A stretch of DNA of 64,000 nucleotides from positions 1 through 64,000 of the forward strand of contig CAWBXZ010000024.1 in the NCBI GenBank assembly GCA_963792855.1, written 5' to 3'. The notes beneath the pieces are model-generated. The model made no database searches and was not told the origin of the DNA. It saw nothing but the letters and a program-made list of their open reading frames with translations. This document shows, in pieces, positions 37,426 to 46,162 of the stretch. Numbering within the stretch: the first letter of the stretch is position 1; every line of letters starts with the position of its first letter. The stretch is from SG8-40 sp963792855 (lineage in GTDB: Bacteria; Pseudomonadota; Gammaproteobacteria; Burkholderiales; Eutrophovitaceae). A program made the translations under genes and the position numbers.

Positions 37426-38013
37426 TTAAAGCCCTGCGGTTTGTGCTCCGGCCAGGTCATCGCGCGTGTCGATATCGCGCAACACACCAGGATCGTCCTC
37501 GCACGGAACCAGCTCGCACTCTTCGGCATGGCGCCGAACGACGGTGCGCGCCCCCTCGTCGCCTTGCACATCCAGCAGTTCCGGTAGCAAACGCCGGGAT
37601 AATCCCACAGGGTGGCCGCGCTTGCCCTGATGTGTCGGCATGGCGATCAGTGCGCCGCGTCCGATCGCATCCGCTATTCTGCGTATCGTTTCGGGCTTGA
37701 TGTAGGGCATGTCACCCAGTGCGATGATCCACCCGTCACCGTTTGCCGTCGCCTCAAGTCCCGCGATCAGGCTGCGGGACATGCCTGCTTGCGCGTCGGT
37801 GCACTCGATCACCGTGGCGCCCTCGGTACTGAGCAGTTGATGCAACGACGTGTCGCCGCTTCGCACGACGGCAACGCTTTGCTCCACAGCCGTTTTCAGG
37901 TTACGCCAGGCAGCCACGCCCACAGGCACGCCTTCTGGAAGCTGTGCCAGCAGCTTGTCTCCACCGAAGCGGCTGCCGCTGCCTGCGGCAAGCAGGATTG
38001 CGCGTATGTTCAT
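37426..38013 (-). CDS. MobA/MocA-like nucleotidyltransferase
   Basis: 195 residues. The N-terminus IRAILLAAGSGSRFGGDKLL is the nucleotide-binding GT-A signature. ALGDMPYIKPETI holds the metal-binding Asp, and GKRGHPVGLSRRLLPELL matches CTP:molybdopterin cytidylyltransferase (MocA) and relatives. MocA makes the MCD cofactor for xanthine-dehydrogenase-type enzymes, but none is nearby, so the nucleotide and acceptor are inferred only. Convergent with the preceding KER-repeat gene. Confidence 0.82.
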   Translation of the reverse strand: MNIRAILLAAGSGSRFGGDKLLAQLPEGVPVGVAAWRNLKTAVEQSVAVVRSGDTSLHQLLSTEGATVIECTDAQAGMSRSLIAGLEATANGDGWIIALGDMPYIKPETIRRIADAIGRGALIAMPTHQGKRGHPVGLSRRLLPELLDVQGDEGARTVVRRHAEECELVPCEDDPGVLRDIDTRDDLAGAQTAGL

Positions 38014-38107
38014 GATGGCGCGTCTGGCTGTGGTCAGGCTTCCTGGAGCGGTGAGCGCAATGGCCCTCGCGTGTTGAAAGTGGCCAGCTGCGGCAAGAAC
38101 CGCAACG

Positions 38108-39379
38108 CTATTTCAGCGCGAGTTCACCGCGAACGAGAGGCGGGTTATCCGCAAAATATCGTTTGATCCCGTTCAGCATCGCAAGGGCGACCTTGCGCTG
38201 ATACTTCTTGCCCCTGAGCTTGCGTTCTTCCTGCGGATTTGTCAGGAATGCGGTTTCGACAAGAATCGACGGAATATCAGGCGCCTTGAGTACTGCAAAG
38301 CCGGCTTGCTCGACGTGGCGCTTGTGCAAGGTGTTGATCTCCCCAAGTTCGCCGAGGACCGACGTGGCCAGCTTCAGGCTCTCGTTGATCGTCGCAGTCT
38401 GCGACAAATCCAGCAGCACCTGCTTTAGCGTGATATCGGCAACGTCGATATTCGCTCCGCCGATCAGGTCGGCCTCGTTTTCCTTGGCCGCCAGCCAGCG
38501 CGCAGCGGCGGACGTTGCGCCGCGCTCGGACAATGCAAAAACGGAAGAGCCCCGGGCATGCGGCTTGATGAATGCATCGGCGTGGATTGACACGAACAGG
38601 TCTGCTCGAACCGCGCGCGCTTTTTCCACTCGCTTGCCCAGCGGCACAAAGTAGTCTCCGTCGCGAATCAGCACGCCGCGCATCTTCGGATCCTTGTCCA
38701 CCAGCTTCTTCAACTCACGCGCGATCGCCAGCGTGACGTCTTTCTCCCTGGTGCCGCGTCGGCCGGTCGCGCCGGGATCTTCACCGCCATGCCCGGCGTC
38801 GATGGCGACGATCAGGATTTCTTTCGGAACCAGCTCGGCCGACCGTGGCGGTGTCGCGCTCTGGTCGGGGGTTTTGCCGGCATTCAGCATTGCAAGAATG
38901 GGGTCCGCCGGCTCGGTCGGATAAATATCAATGACCAGTCGGTGTCCGTATTCGCCAATGGGCTGGAGCGTGAACACCGAGGGCTCCACTTTCTGCCGTA
39001 ACTCAAGGACTACGCGGGCGACCCCGGGTTTGAACTGCCCGACACGTGCCGATGAAACGAAGGCGTCATCTGCAGCGAGTTTTTCCGGCAATTGCTTCAG
39101 TTCGCCGTCAAGCTCGGTTTCTTGCAGATCGATCACCAACCGGTCGGGTTGTTTGAGGGCGAACACGGAGAAATCGATCTTGCCGCGGGTCTCTATGGTG
39201 AAACGGGTGTAGTCAGGAGCAGGCCAGACGCGAACGGCGGCCACGGAAGTGTCCGCCAAGGCTTGCGCGCCCGGCCACGAGGCAACCCAGGCCGCGACTG
39301 CGAACGCAAGCAGCGCGCGTAGCGGGCTCGCGTCAAGTCGTGGTATCCGGGTACTCAGTCGTGCAATTTTCGCAAGCAA
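38108..39379 (-). CDS. amiC: N-acetylmuramoyl-L-alanine amidase with AMIN domain
   Basis: About 423 residues from a TTG at 39379, with GGAG 12 bases upstream; a more distal start at 39493 would lie deep inside tsaE. A signal sequence (LRALLAFAVAAWVA ... AQALA) is followed by an AMIN domain (VRVWPAPDYTRFTIETRG), which targets the septum. The zinc Amidase_3 domain has AIDAGHGGEDPGA, the catalytic REKD Glu, SIHADAF and LVETAFLTNPQEE. Splits septal peptidoglycan during daughter-cell separation. The tsaE-amiC order is common, with a 25-bp overlap here. Confidence 0.9.
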   Translation of the reverse strand: MLAKIARLSTRIPRLDASPLRALLAFAVAAWVASWPGAQALADTSVAAVRVWPAPDYTRFTIETRGKIDFSVFALKQPDRLVIDLQETELDGELKQLPEKLAADDAFVSSARVGQFKPGVARVVLELRQKVEPSVFTLQPIGEYGHRLVIDIYPTEPADPILAMLNAGKTPDQSATPPRSAELVPKEILIVAIDAGHGGEDPGATGRRGTREKDVTLAIARELKKLVDKDPKMRGVLIRDGDYFVPLGKRVEKARAVRADLFVSIHADAFIKPHARGSSVFALSERGATSAAARWLAAKENEADLIGGANIDVADITLKQVLLDLSQTATINESLKLATSVLGELGEINTLHKRHVEQAGFAVLKAPDIPSILVETAFLTNPQEERKLRGKKYQRKVALAMLNGIKRYFADNPPLVRGELALK

Positions 39380-39819
39380 CGTGTTCCGTTCTCCGTGTGC
39401 GCTTTCAGTATTGCGGTGCGCCCAACGTGTGCCATTTCCAGAGTCACCTCCAGATCGGCAACCGGCAGCAAGCTTCCGGCTCTCTCGGCCCATTCAACAA
39501 TGCACACGTTGGAGCCGTTGAAGGCTTCCTGAAGCCCCGATTCAATAAGTTCTTCAGGTTGGGTGAACCGATACAAATCAAAGTGATATAAGTTTAACCT
39601 AGAAAGTTCGTAAAGTTCAACCAAGGCATAGGTGGGACTTTTCACGCGACCCTCATAGCCCAGTCCGCGTAATACGCCGCGGGCAAGGGTGGTCTTGCCG
39701 GCGCCCAGCGGGCCATGCAAGGCAACCAGCATGCCGGCAACCAGGCCGTTGGCAATCCTTTTGCCCAGATCAAGCGTTGCCGCCTCGTCGACAAGGCGGA
39801 ATTCGGCGCAGTCCGTCAT
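39355..39819 (-). CDS. tsaE: tRNA threonylcarbamoyladenosine biosynthesis ATPase TsaE
   Basis: 154 residues. P-loop HGPLGAGKTTLARGVL (about 33-48), then VKSPTYALVELYE and YHFDLYRF, the family signature. Supports TsaB-TsaD in making t6A37 in tRNA. The ATG shares an ATGA with the stop of the upstream LysR gene, so translation is probably coupled. Confidence 0.95.
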   Translation of the reverse strand: MTDCAEFRLVDEAATLDLGKRIANGLVAGMLVALHGPLGAGKTTLARGVLRGLGYEGRVKSPTYALVELYELSRLNLYHFDLYRFTQPEELIESGLQEAFNGSNVCIVEWAERAGSLLPVADLEVTLEMAHVGRTAILKAHTENGTRCLRKLHD

Positions 39820-40742
39820 CGTCGCCTTGCCGCGTTTTCAGGAGCTTTGGCGGCATCCGTCGCCGCAATGTCGCGTGCCAGTTGCAGAAACAGCTGCAGT
39901 GCCGGCAACTTGTCGTTGCGCCGCCAGGCCAGATGAATTTCACTCATTGGGCTGGTGTCTTTCAGTGGTTTGTAGATAACGCCCGTTCGCTGCAGGTTCT
40001 GCAGCGAACGGGGAATCAGCGCCACCCCCATTTCCGCCGAAACCAGGCTCACTACCGTTTGCATCTGAATTGCCTCCTGGGCGACCTGCGGGCTGAAGCC
40101 GGCAGCATGGCAAAAACTGACAATGTCGTCGTACAGGCCGGGTGCCATCTGCCTTGGCGTAATGATGAATGGCGCGCCGGCCAGCGCAGCGAGCGGGATT
40201 GCGCCGCGTCTGCGCGCCAGCGGGTGCCGTTCGGGCAACGCGACGATCAGCGGTTCGCGCAGAACGGGGGTCGACTCAATGGCGCTCTCGTTTACCGGCG
40301 GCAGCAGGAAACCGACGTCGATGCGGCTGTTTAGCAGGTCGGCGATCTGCGCATCGGTGGTCGACTCCTTCAATGACAGGGTCACCAGCGGGTACTGCCT
40401 GCGGAATTCCCGCAATACCAGCGGCAGCAGGTTGTAGTCTGCGACGCTGATGAATCCGACGGCGAGTTCGCCAATTTCGCCGCGTTCGGCGCGACGCGCT
40501 GTCAGCACTGCCTGCTCGGAGCGCTCGAGAATCTGTTGTGCGTCCAGCAGGAAGACGGCACCTGCGCGGGTCAGGGAGACGTGCCGACGCGTGCGGTTGA
40601 GCAGCTTGACTCCAAGTTCGGCTTCAAGCGCGCGAATCTGCATCGACAACGGCGGCTGGGATATGTGCAGTTTGCGGGCAGCTCGCCCGAAGTGCAGTTC
40701 TTCCGCGACCGCGGCGAAGTAACGCAAATGGCGTAATTCCAT
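39816..40742 (-). CDS. LysR-family transcriptional regulator
   Basis: 308 residues. The N-terminal winged helix (MELRHLRYFAAVAEELHFG ... LHISQPPLSMQIRALE) is a classic LysR reader, and a periplasmic-binding-like effector domain follows (about 90-290). It is divergent from ilvD across 403 bp and overlaps tsaE by 4 bp. By LysR habit it may control ilvD or itself; the effector is unknown. A TATCAAATTAAAGACAATA stretch just upstream is AT-rich enough for a LysR site. Confidence 0.92.
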   Translation of the reverse strand: MELRHLRYFAAVAEELHFGRAARKLHISQPPLSMQIRALEAELGVKLLNRTRRHVSLTRAGAVFLLDAQQILERSEQAVLTARRAERGEIGELAVGFISVADYNLLPLVLREFRRQYPLVTLSLKESTTDAQIADLLNSRIDVGFLLPPVNESAIESTPVLREPLIVALPERHPLARRRGAIPLAALAGAPFIITPRQMAPGLYDDIVSFCHAAGFSPQVAQEAIQMQTVVSLVSAEMGVALIPRSLQNLQRTGVIYKPLKDTSPMSEIHLAWRRNDKLPALQLFLQLARDIAATDAAKAPENAARRR

Positions 40743-41145
40743 GTAATCGGCGTTTCGACCGGGTGTTGATTCGAAATAGGTATCAAATTAAAGACAATAA
40801 TATATTTGACGCGGTTTCAGTGCCACGCGAAACTGCCGGCCGGCACCGTTGCGCGCAGGTTTTTTGGCCTTTGCGGGCACACCATGCGCCGCCCGCCATT
40901 CGCGTGACCCGTGCGCGGGCAAGCGCCTGGCGCGGCAAATGAGCCTTGCCGCGGGCTTTGGCCGTATCCCGGGCAAACCGGGATGAGGCAGCCTGAACTG
41001 AAGCGTCCGGAATCGAATCGGACCGGGCCGGATCGAATAAGGCCTGATTAAAACAGAGGCGGTCCCGCCAGGACGCGGACCGGATAAATGGCGAGACAAC
41101 ATGCAGAAATTGCATGGAATTGCCGCATACGAGAGGAGAAACGCA
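40743..41145. other. Divergent LysR/ilvD region with 15-bp repeat units
   Basis: A 403-bp gene-free stretch. The left 60 bp are AT-rich (probable LysR promoter/operator). At 41016-41060 three 15-bp units stand in a row: AATCGGACCGGGCCG, GATCGAATAAGGCCT, GATTAAAACAGAGGC. The first matches the nrdJ-side unit GATCAAACCGGGTCC at 10 of 15 positions. No riboswitch or leader peptide with Ile/Leu/Val codon runs was seen. Confidence 0.45.
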
Positions 41146-42831
41146 ATGGCTGGCAACTGGCGAAGCAAACTGATTACGGGCGGCGTGGCGCGTTCGCCCA
41201 ACCGGGCGATGCTGCGCGCCGTCGGGTTTGGCGACGACGATTTTCAAAAACCGATTGTCGGCGTTGCCAATGGCCACTCGAACATGAATCCCTGCAACGC
41301 GGGTATTCAGCCACTGGTTGATCGCGCCATGGAAGCGCTGCACGAAGCTGGCGCCATGCCGCAAGTGTTCGGAGTGCCTACCGTGACCGACGGTATCGGC
41401 ATGGGAACCGATGGAATGAAGTATTCGCTGGTATCGCGCGAGGTCATTGCCGATGCGATCGAAACCTCCGTCAACGGCCAGATGATGGATGGTGCGCTCG
41501 TGGTTGGCGCCTGCGACAAGAACATGCCGGCCGGGATGATGGCGATTGCCCGGATGAACGTGCCGGCGATTTATGTCTATGGCGGCACCATCAAGCCGGG
41601 CAAGTGGAAGGGCGAGGATCTGACCATTGTCAGCGCGTTTGAGGCCGTTGGCGCCTACAGTGCAGGCAAGCTCGCGAAGGAAGATTTCGAAGGCATAGAA
41701 AGAAACGCCTGCCCCACGGCCGGCGCCTGCGGCGGCATGTATACCGCCAACACCATGTCCTCTTCGTTCGAGGCGCTGGGAATGAGTCTGATGGGTTCCT
41801 CGCAAATGGCAGCGGTCGACCCCGAGAAGGCGGACTCGGCCGCCGAATCGGGACGCGTTCTGGTAAATGCGATCAGGAACAATATCCGTCCGCGCGACAT
41901 CATCACCAGGAAGTCGATTGAGAATGTGGTGAGCCTGGTGATGGCGACCGGAGGTTCGACCAATGCCGTCCTGCACTATCTTGCGATTGCGTCAGCCGCG
42001 GAGGTCGAATGGAATATCGATGATTTTGAACGCATTCGCCGCAAGGTGCCGGTGCTGTGCGATCTGAAACCGTCCGGACGTTATGTTGCCGTTGATTTTC
42101 ACAAGGCCGGGGGGGTTCCCCAGGTACTCAAGATGCTGCTTGTCAACGGATTGCTGCACGGTGATTGCATGACCATCACCGGACGCACGATTGCCGAGGA
42201 GCTTGCGCACGTTCCGGATGAGCCGCGCGCGGATCAGGATGTCATCCGCCCGTTCAACAAGCCGATGTACAAGGAAGGCCACTTGGCGATTCTCAAAGGC
42301 AATCTGGCGCCGGAAGGCTGCGTCGCAAAAATAACCGGACTGAAGAATCCGAAGATCACCGGTCCGGCGCGCGTCTATGACTCGGAGAAAGAGACCATGG
42401 ATGCCATCATGGCGGGCAAGATCAAGGCCGGTGACGTCGTCGTGATTCGTTACGAGGGGCCAAAAGGCGGCCCCGGCATGCAGGAAATGCTGTCGCCTAC
42501 TTCGGCGTTGATTGGCGCCGGGCTCGGGGACTCCGTGGGTCTGCTGACCGACGGGCGCTTCTCCGGCGGCACCTGGGGAATGGTCGTTGGCCACGTTGCA
42601 CCCGAGGCTTTTGTCGGCGGCAATATTGCGCTGGTCGAAGAGGGTGACACCATCACCATCGATGCGCACAAACAGCTGATCGAACTGCACGTGTCGGATG
42701 ATGAACTTGCCAGGCGCCGGGCGAAATGGAAGCAGCCGGAGCCGCGTTTCCGGCGCGGTCTGCTGGCCAAGTACGCGTATCTGGTGTCGACGTCATCGAA
42801 AGGCGCGATTACGGACGGCTTCGAAAGCTAG
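41146..42831 (+). CDS. ilvD: Dihydroxy-acid dehydratase
   Basis: 561 residues from ATG 41146, preceded by GAGAGGAGAAACGCA; an in-frame ATG at 41101 is less likely. Dehydrates dihydroxy acids to 2-keto acids in valine, leucine and isoleucine synthesis. Iron-sulfur cysteines appear in HSNMNPCNAG, GACDKNMPAGMM and CPTAGACGGMYTANTM. PTSALIGAGLGDSVGLLTDG and GRFSGGTWGMVVGHVAPEA close the active site. The length fits the short [2Fe-2S] form. A strong terminator follows. Confidence 0.96.
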   Translation: MAGNWRSKLITGGVARSPNRAMLRAVGFGDDDFQKPIVGVANGHSNMNPCNAGIQPLVDRAMEALHEAGAMPQVFGVPTVTDGIGMGTDGMKYSLVSREVIADAIETSVNGQMMDGALVVGACDKNMPAGMMAIARMNVPAIYVYGGTIKPGKWKGEDLTIVSAFEAVGAYSAGKLAKEDFEGIERNACPTAGACGGMYTANTMSSSFEALGMSLMGSSQMAAVDPEKADSAAESGRVLVNAIRNNIRPRDIITRKSIENVVSLVMATGGSTNAVLHYLAIASAAEVEWNIDDFERIRRKVPVLCDLKPSGRYVAVDFHKAGGVPQVLKMLLVNGLLHGDCMTITGRTIAEELAHVPDEPRADQDVIRPFNKPMYKEGHLAILKGNLAPEGCVAKITGLKNPKITGPARVYDSEKETMDAIMAGKIKAGDVVVIRYEGPKGGPGMQEMLSPTSALIGAGLGDSVGLLTDGRFSGGTWGMVVGHVAPEAFVGGNIALVEEGDTITIDAHKQLIELHVSDDELARRRAKWKQPEPRFRRGLLAKYAYLVSTSSKGAITDGFES

Positions 42832-42876
42832 CTCCCGGCCCGGACTCCGGTCCCGGCACTGGAATCGCGGTCTGTC

Positions 42877-42911
42877 AAAACCCGGGCGTGCGTAAGGCGC
42901 CCGGGTTTTTT
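42877..42911 (+). terminator. Rho-independent terminator of ilvD
   Basis: Stem AAAACCCGGGCG (42877-42888), 9-base loop, CGCCCGGGTTTT (42898-42909), with T continuing to 42911. Confidence 0.95.
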
Positions 42912-43037
42912 ATCGCCTCGTCGTCACGCTGGCTCGCTTGCACATCCGTCACGGCAAGGCGCGTCGCGCGTTTGCGCGGATGCCCAACCTCGCCGACGCG
43001 CTGTGCGGGAACGCAGTCTGGCAGCAGAAGATTGGTG

Positions 43038-43790
43038 TCACGGGACAGGCGTGGACCGTCGGGTTAATTCGATATGAGAGGCGATGTAGGTTGCCTGGAG
43101 CGCGTCGAGAACTTCCGGCGCCACGCCCTGGCGCGCAAGGTTGGCGTACGTCGAACCCGTGAGTGCAGCAGACCGTGTCAGTGAGAACGGGTTGAGATTA
43201 TCGGTGTATACAGGCCAGACGCGGGACTTCGATACGATTTCGACCATTTCCCGTGTCGTGAGTCCGCTTTCCGCCATTTGCAGCACGGCATCGGGCGATA
43301 CCACGCCGCCAGCCAGAGTAGGGTATGCCGGAACCCATTCCGGAATGCCGGGCGGGCGCGTGCCGTGCGCGGTGCGATCGGCATCGGCGAACGGCACCAT
43401 GCCGTCGCCACCAGTGTCGAGACTGTCGAGGTCAAGCGGTTGCGGATAGAGCGATGCCGGACCACCGAAATCCGACCGCATGTACCAACGCCTTGTCAGC
43501 TTTTCCACGGCTGAGAAGAATCCTTGCTGAAGTTCGTCGAGTGCCGGGTCGGGAACGTTGCGCGCGGCGAGTTTGGCGAAGTCCGAGCCGCGCAGCGCGT
43601 AGGTCGTTTTGTCAGCGCGAATTCTGGAAACAAGCGATTCGGCACTCATGCCGCGCGACACAGCACTGGTGATGCTGGAAACGGGTGTGACCGGTTTCGG
43701 CGCCAGGCTGCTGCAGCCGGCGGTAGCGATCATTGTCAATGTGACCGCTGCGGCAAGCCATGCACGCGGGCTGTTGTGTTTATGCGCCAT
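43038..43790 (-). CDS. Predicted lipoprotein, paralogue B of a three-gene set
   Basis: 250 residues. A signal peptide ends TMIATAGC, a plausible lipobox, so the protein is probably lipid-anchored. Two copies of a helical unit are present: IRADKTTYALRGSDFAKLA with ARNVPDPALDELQ (about 57-92), and MAESGLTTREMVEIVSKSR with ARQGVAPEVLDALQ near the C-terminus. Between them lies a Pro/Gly-rich segment shared with paralogue A (LYPQPLDLDSLD, HGTRPPGIPEWVP). No known family recognised. It is last of three same-strand genes; 218 bp separates it from paralogue A. Confidence 0.75.
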   Translation of the reverse strand: MAHKHNSPRAWLAAAVTLTMIATAGCSSLAPKPVTPVSSITSAVSRGMSAESLVSRIRADKTTYALRGSDFAKLAARNVPDPALDELQQGFFSAVEKLTRRWYMRSDFGGPASLYPQPLDLDSLDTGGDGMVPFADADRTAHGTRPPGIPEWVPAYPTLAGGVVSPDAVLQMAESGLTTREMVEIVSKSRVWPVYTDNLNPFSLTRSAALTGSTYANLARQGVAPEVLDALQATYIASHIELTRRSTPVP

Positions 43791-44008
43791 TCATCTCGCT
43801 TTCCTGCATCCTGCAAAAATCAGCGCCCGGTTCACGGAGCCGGTAACGCCAGGTCAATGACGGCAGTTGCGCGCGTACCGCCAGTCTGTCCTGCAAACAG
43901 CCGCGCTGTCACACCGTGCAACGACGATGTTTCCCGAATTCAGTGTCGTGCGCACACGCCGGTGCGGTATGCGCGCATGTCCGTCCTGGCGCAAGCGCAG
44001 GGTGGGTG

Positions 44009-44791
44009 CTAACGCTGCACGCCGCCACCGGTGCCGGCCGAGGTCGTTTTTCTGGTGAACTCCACGTGGCTGGCGAGATAACTTGCCTGAAGTGCATCAA
44101 GGGTTTCATAGGCCACACCCTGTTTCGCGAGGTCGGCGTAAACCGTTCCGGTAATTGCAGCGGTACGGCGTAGCGATATCGCGTTCGGACTATCGCCGTA
44201 AAGCACTGCAACCCGCGACTTCCGGATCTTTTCGACAATTTGCGCAGTTGATTGACCGCTGTTGCTCATCGCCAGCACATCGTCGGTGGTGATTGGCTCA
44301 CCGGCTACTGCCGGGAATGGCGGCACCCATGTCGGTACACCAGGCGGGCGAGTGCCGTGCGTCATGCGCCCTACGTCGGTTGTGGGCGCCATGCCGTTGC
44401 CGCCGCGATCCAGGTTGTCCAGATCGACCGGCTGCGGATAAATGGTCGTGGGACCGCCCGCCGAGCGCCCCATGTACCAGCGTTCGGTGAAAAGCTGGAC
44501 GTCCCCGAAAAACCGTTGCTGCAATTCATCGAGTACCGGGTCCGGCACACCACGCTCGGCCAGTTTCGCGAAGTCCGAGCCGCGCAAGGCATAGGTGGTC
44601 TTTGCGTTTCGGATGCCGGCAATGATGGATTCACTGCTGGCGCCGTTTGCGGCGGCCTCGGTAATCGTTGAAATGGGTGTCACCGGGTGCGGTGTCAGAC
44701 TGGCACATCCACCCAATGCGATGCTGCCAATGACCATCGAGGCGAATGCAATGCCATATCCGAGCCTGCTTTGCGTGTTGATCAAGTGCAT
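44009..44791 (-). CDS. Predicted lipoprotein, paralogue A of a three-gene set
   Basis: 260 residues from ATG 44791, preceded by GGAGAAATC. The signal peptide ends SIALGGC, a good lipobox. The layout is that of paralogue B: the first unit (IRNAKTTYALRGSDFAKLA, ERGVPDPVLDELQ), a middle Pro/Gly-rich segment (IYPQPVDLDNLD, HGTRPPGVPTWVP), then a second unit (MSNSGQSTAQIVEKIRKSR, AKQGVAYETLDALQ). A tail rich in Thr/Gly follows. Function unknown; the conserved middle suggests a structural or binding role at the envelope. It starts 28 bp after the end of the shorter upstream paralogue. Confidence 0.78.
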   Translation of the reverse strand: MHLINTQSRLGYGIAFASMVIGSIALGGCASLTPHPVTPISTITEAAANGASSESIIAGIRNAKTTYALRGSDFAKLAERGVPDPVLDELQQRFFGDVQLFTERWYMGRSAGGPTTIYPQPVDLDNLDRGGNGMAPTTDVGRMTHGTRPPGVPTWVPPFPAVAGEPITTDDVLAMSNSGQSTAQIVEKIRKSRVAVLYGDSPNAISLRRTAAITGTVYADLAKQGVAYETLDALQASYLASHVEFTRKTTSAGTGGGVQR

Positions 44792-44819
44792 GATTTCTCC
44801 TTCGTTTCGTGACCGATTT

Positions 44820-45272
44820 CTAATAAGCATAAATGTAGAACGGGGCAATCCCATGGTACGGATAAGGGCAGCCGAAGCACGGATATCCCCAGTAATGCCC
44901 GCGCCAATATGGGTCGCCATAAGTCAGCCGCTCGCGCCGCCGCTCACTGGCGACATAAGCCTGCTGCATGTAGTCGAGCACCGGTGTCGGCACACCTTGT
45001 CTGTCCAGCTCAAGAATCTTCGCCGCACTCAGAGGATAGACGGCATTCGATTCGTGCAGTCGTTTGATGATCTGATCGTCGGCCAGGCCATCCTCACTCA
45101 TTTGCACGACTTCGGCCAGCGATGGTGCATGCGGCTTGCTCGAGGTGGCGCAACCGGTTGTTCCGGTCAGGACTGCCCATGCGACGACAGCCGTAACGAT
45201 CGGTAGCGGCCGGCCTGTTCCAGACCGTGCTACGCGTTTCTGACCGGCTTCAGGGGTTGCGCTCGCGCTCAT
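44820..45272 (-). CDS. Small predicted lipoprotein with one repeat unit
   Basis: 150 residues. The N-terminal hydrophobic stretch ends VLTGTTGC, a possible lipobox. One unit follows: LAEVVQMSEDGLADDQIIK, then HESNAVYPLSAAKILELD and RQGVPTPVLDYMQQAY. The C-terminus is rich in Tyr, Trp, Gly and Pro (YWRGHYWGYPCFGCPYPYHG), with two Cys four residues apart that could bind metal or form a disulfide. It is first in the minus-strand run of three related genes. Confidence 0.72.
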   Translation of the reverse strand: MSASATPEAGQKRVARSGTGRPLPIVTAVVAWAVLTGTTGCATSSKPHAPSLAEVVQMSEDGLADDQIIKRLHESNAVYPLSAAKILELDRQGVPTPVLDYMQQAYVASERRRERLTYGDPYWRGHYWGYPCFGCPYPYHGIAPFYIYAY

Positions 45273-45470
45273 CTATTTCTGCCTTGTTTTGTTACAGACA
45301 GCCGCGATCCGGCCGAGTTCGCTGATTTAGCAGTGTGGTTACGGTGGTTGACGCAAGTCAAGAAGCCGCGTGCGCGCTCGGGCAGACTCACGGGGGTCGT
45401 TTCGCTGCGCAAGTACTGCAAGGGGCATTTTTGCGTAGCGTTGCCGAGATCAAACACGCCGGGGGCTTCG

Positions 45471-45761
45471 ATGAAACAAAGCGCTATGAGACTGATGCTG
45501 GGACTGGCACTTGCCGGGGCAGGAGCAGCCGCGGGCCAGACGCCCGCTCAGACCATGCACGACACGTACTGCATCATGTGTCACGACACCAGCGTCTACA
45601 CTCGGGACAACCGTACCGCCCGTGACTACCAGAGCCTTCGGGCCGAGGTAAACCGCTGGCAGTCGAATGTGTCCCTGAAGTGGAGCGAGGACGAAGTCGA
45701 AGCTGTGGCCACATGGCTTGCAAAGCGTTATTACGGATTCAGTTGCCCCTCGGACTGTTGA
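45471..45761 (+). CDS. Small periplasmic c-type cytochrome-like protein
   Basis: 96 residues from ATG 45471 (GGGG just upstream). The signal peptide MKQSAMRLMLGLALAGAG precedes a single heme site CIMCH (about 42-46). The mature part is about 73 residues, short for a cytochrome c. No Met suitable as the usual distal ligand is visible after the heme motif; two late Cys (SCPSDC) end the chain. Likely a monoheme periplasmic electron carrier or heme-binding protein of unusual ligation. The extended frame upstream of 45471 is not signal-like. Confidence 0.78.
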   Translation: MKQSAMRLMLGLALAGAGAAAGQTPAQTMHDTYCIMCHDTSVYTRDNRTARDYQSLRAEVNRWQSNVSLKWSEDEVEAVATWLAKRYYGFSCPSDC

Positions 45762-45820
45762 GGCAATTTCGGCGTCCGCGTCCCGCGGCCGTCAGACCTG
45801 CCGCGGTCAATGCGGCCTCG

Positions 45821-46039
45821 TCAGGCGGGGATGTCCGGCACCAGCTGCCGCTCCAGCATCGCGATCTGGTCCTTTAGCATCAACTTGCGCCGCTTGAGGC
45901 GGCGAATCTGCAGTTCGTCGGTTGTGTGGTCGTCCACCAGCCGGGCAATCACGTCGTCGAGGTCGCGGTGCTCGATCCGGAGCGCTTCCAGCTTCTCTTC
46001 GATCAACGCGATTTCTTCGTCGTTCAGTTCCGCGGTCAT
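45821..46039 (-). CDS. YdcH family protein (DUF465)
   Basis: 72 residues from ATG 46039, preceded by GGAGAAAGGCG; ATG 46063 would be an upstream extension. A helical hairpin: IALIEEKLEALRIEHRDLDDVI, then ELQIRRLKRRKLMLKDQIAML, the DUF465 pattern. Small cytoplasmic protein of unknown function. Confidence 0.88.
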   Translation of the reverse strand: MTAELNDEEIALIEEKLEALRIEHRDLDDVIARLVDDHTTDELQIRRLKRRKLMLKDQIAMLERQLVPDIPA

Positions 46040-46162
46040 CGCCTTTCTCCACGTGCCGGACATGACTCGCCGGCGCTTGCGGGCCGCGCCAGTACGCCGG
46101 GTTGCAATGTCGTCCCGGTGCTGACTTCAAACAATCTGTCGTACCGCCGAAATCGCATGCGT

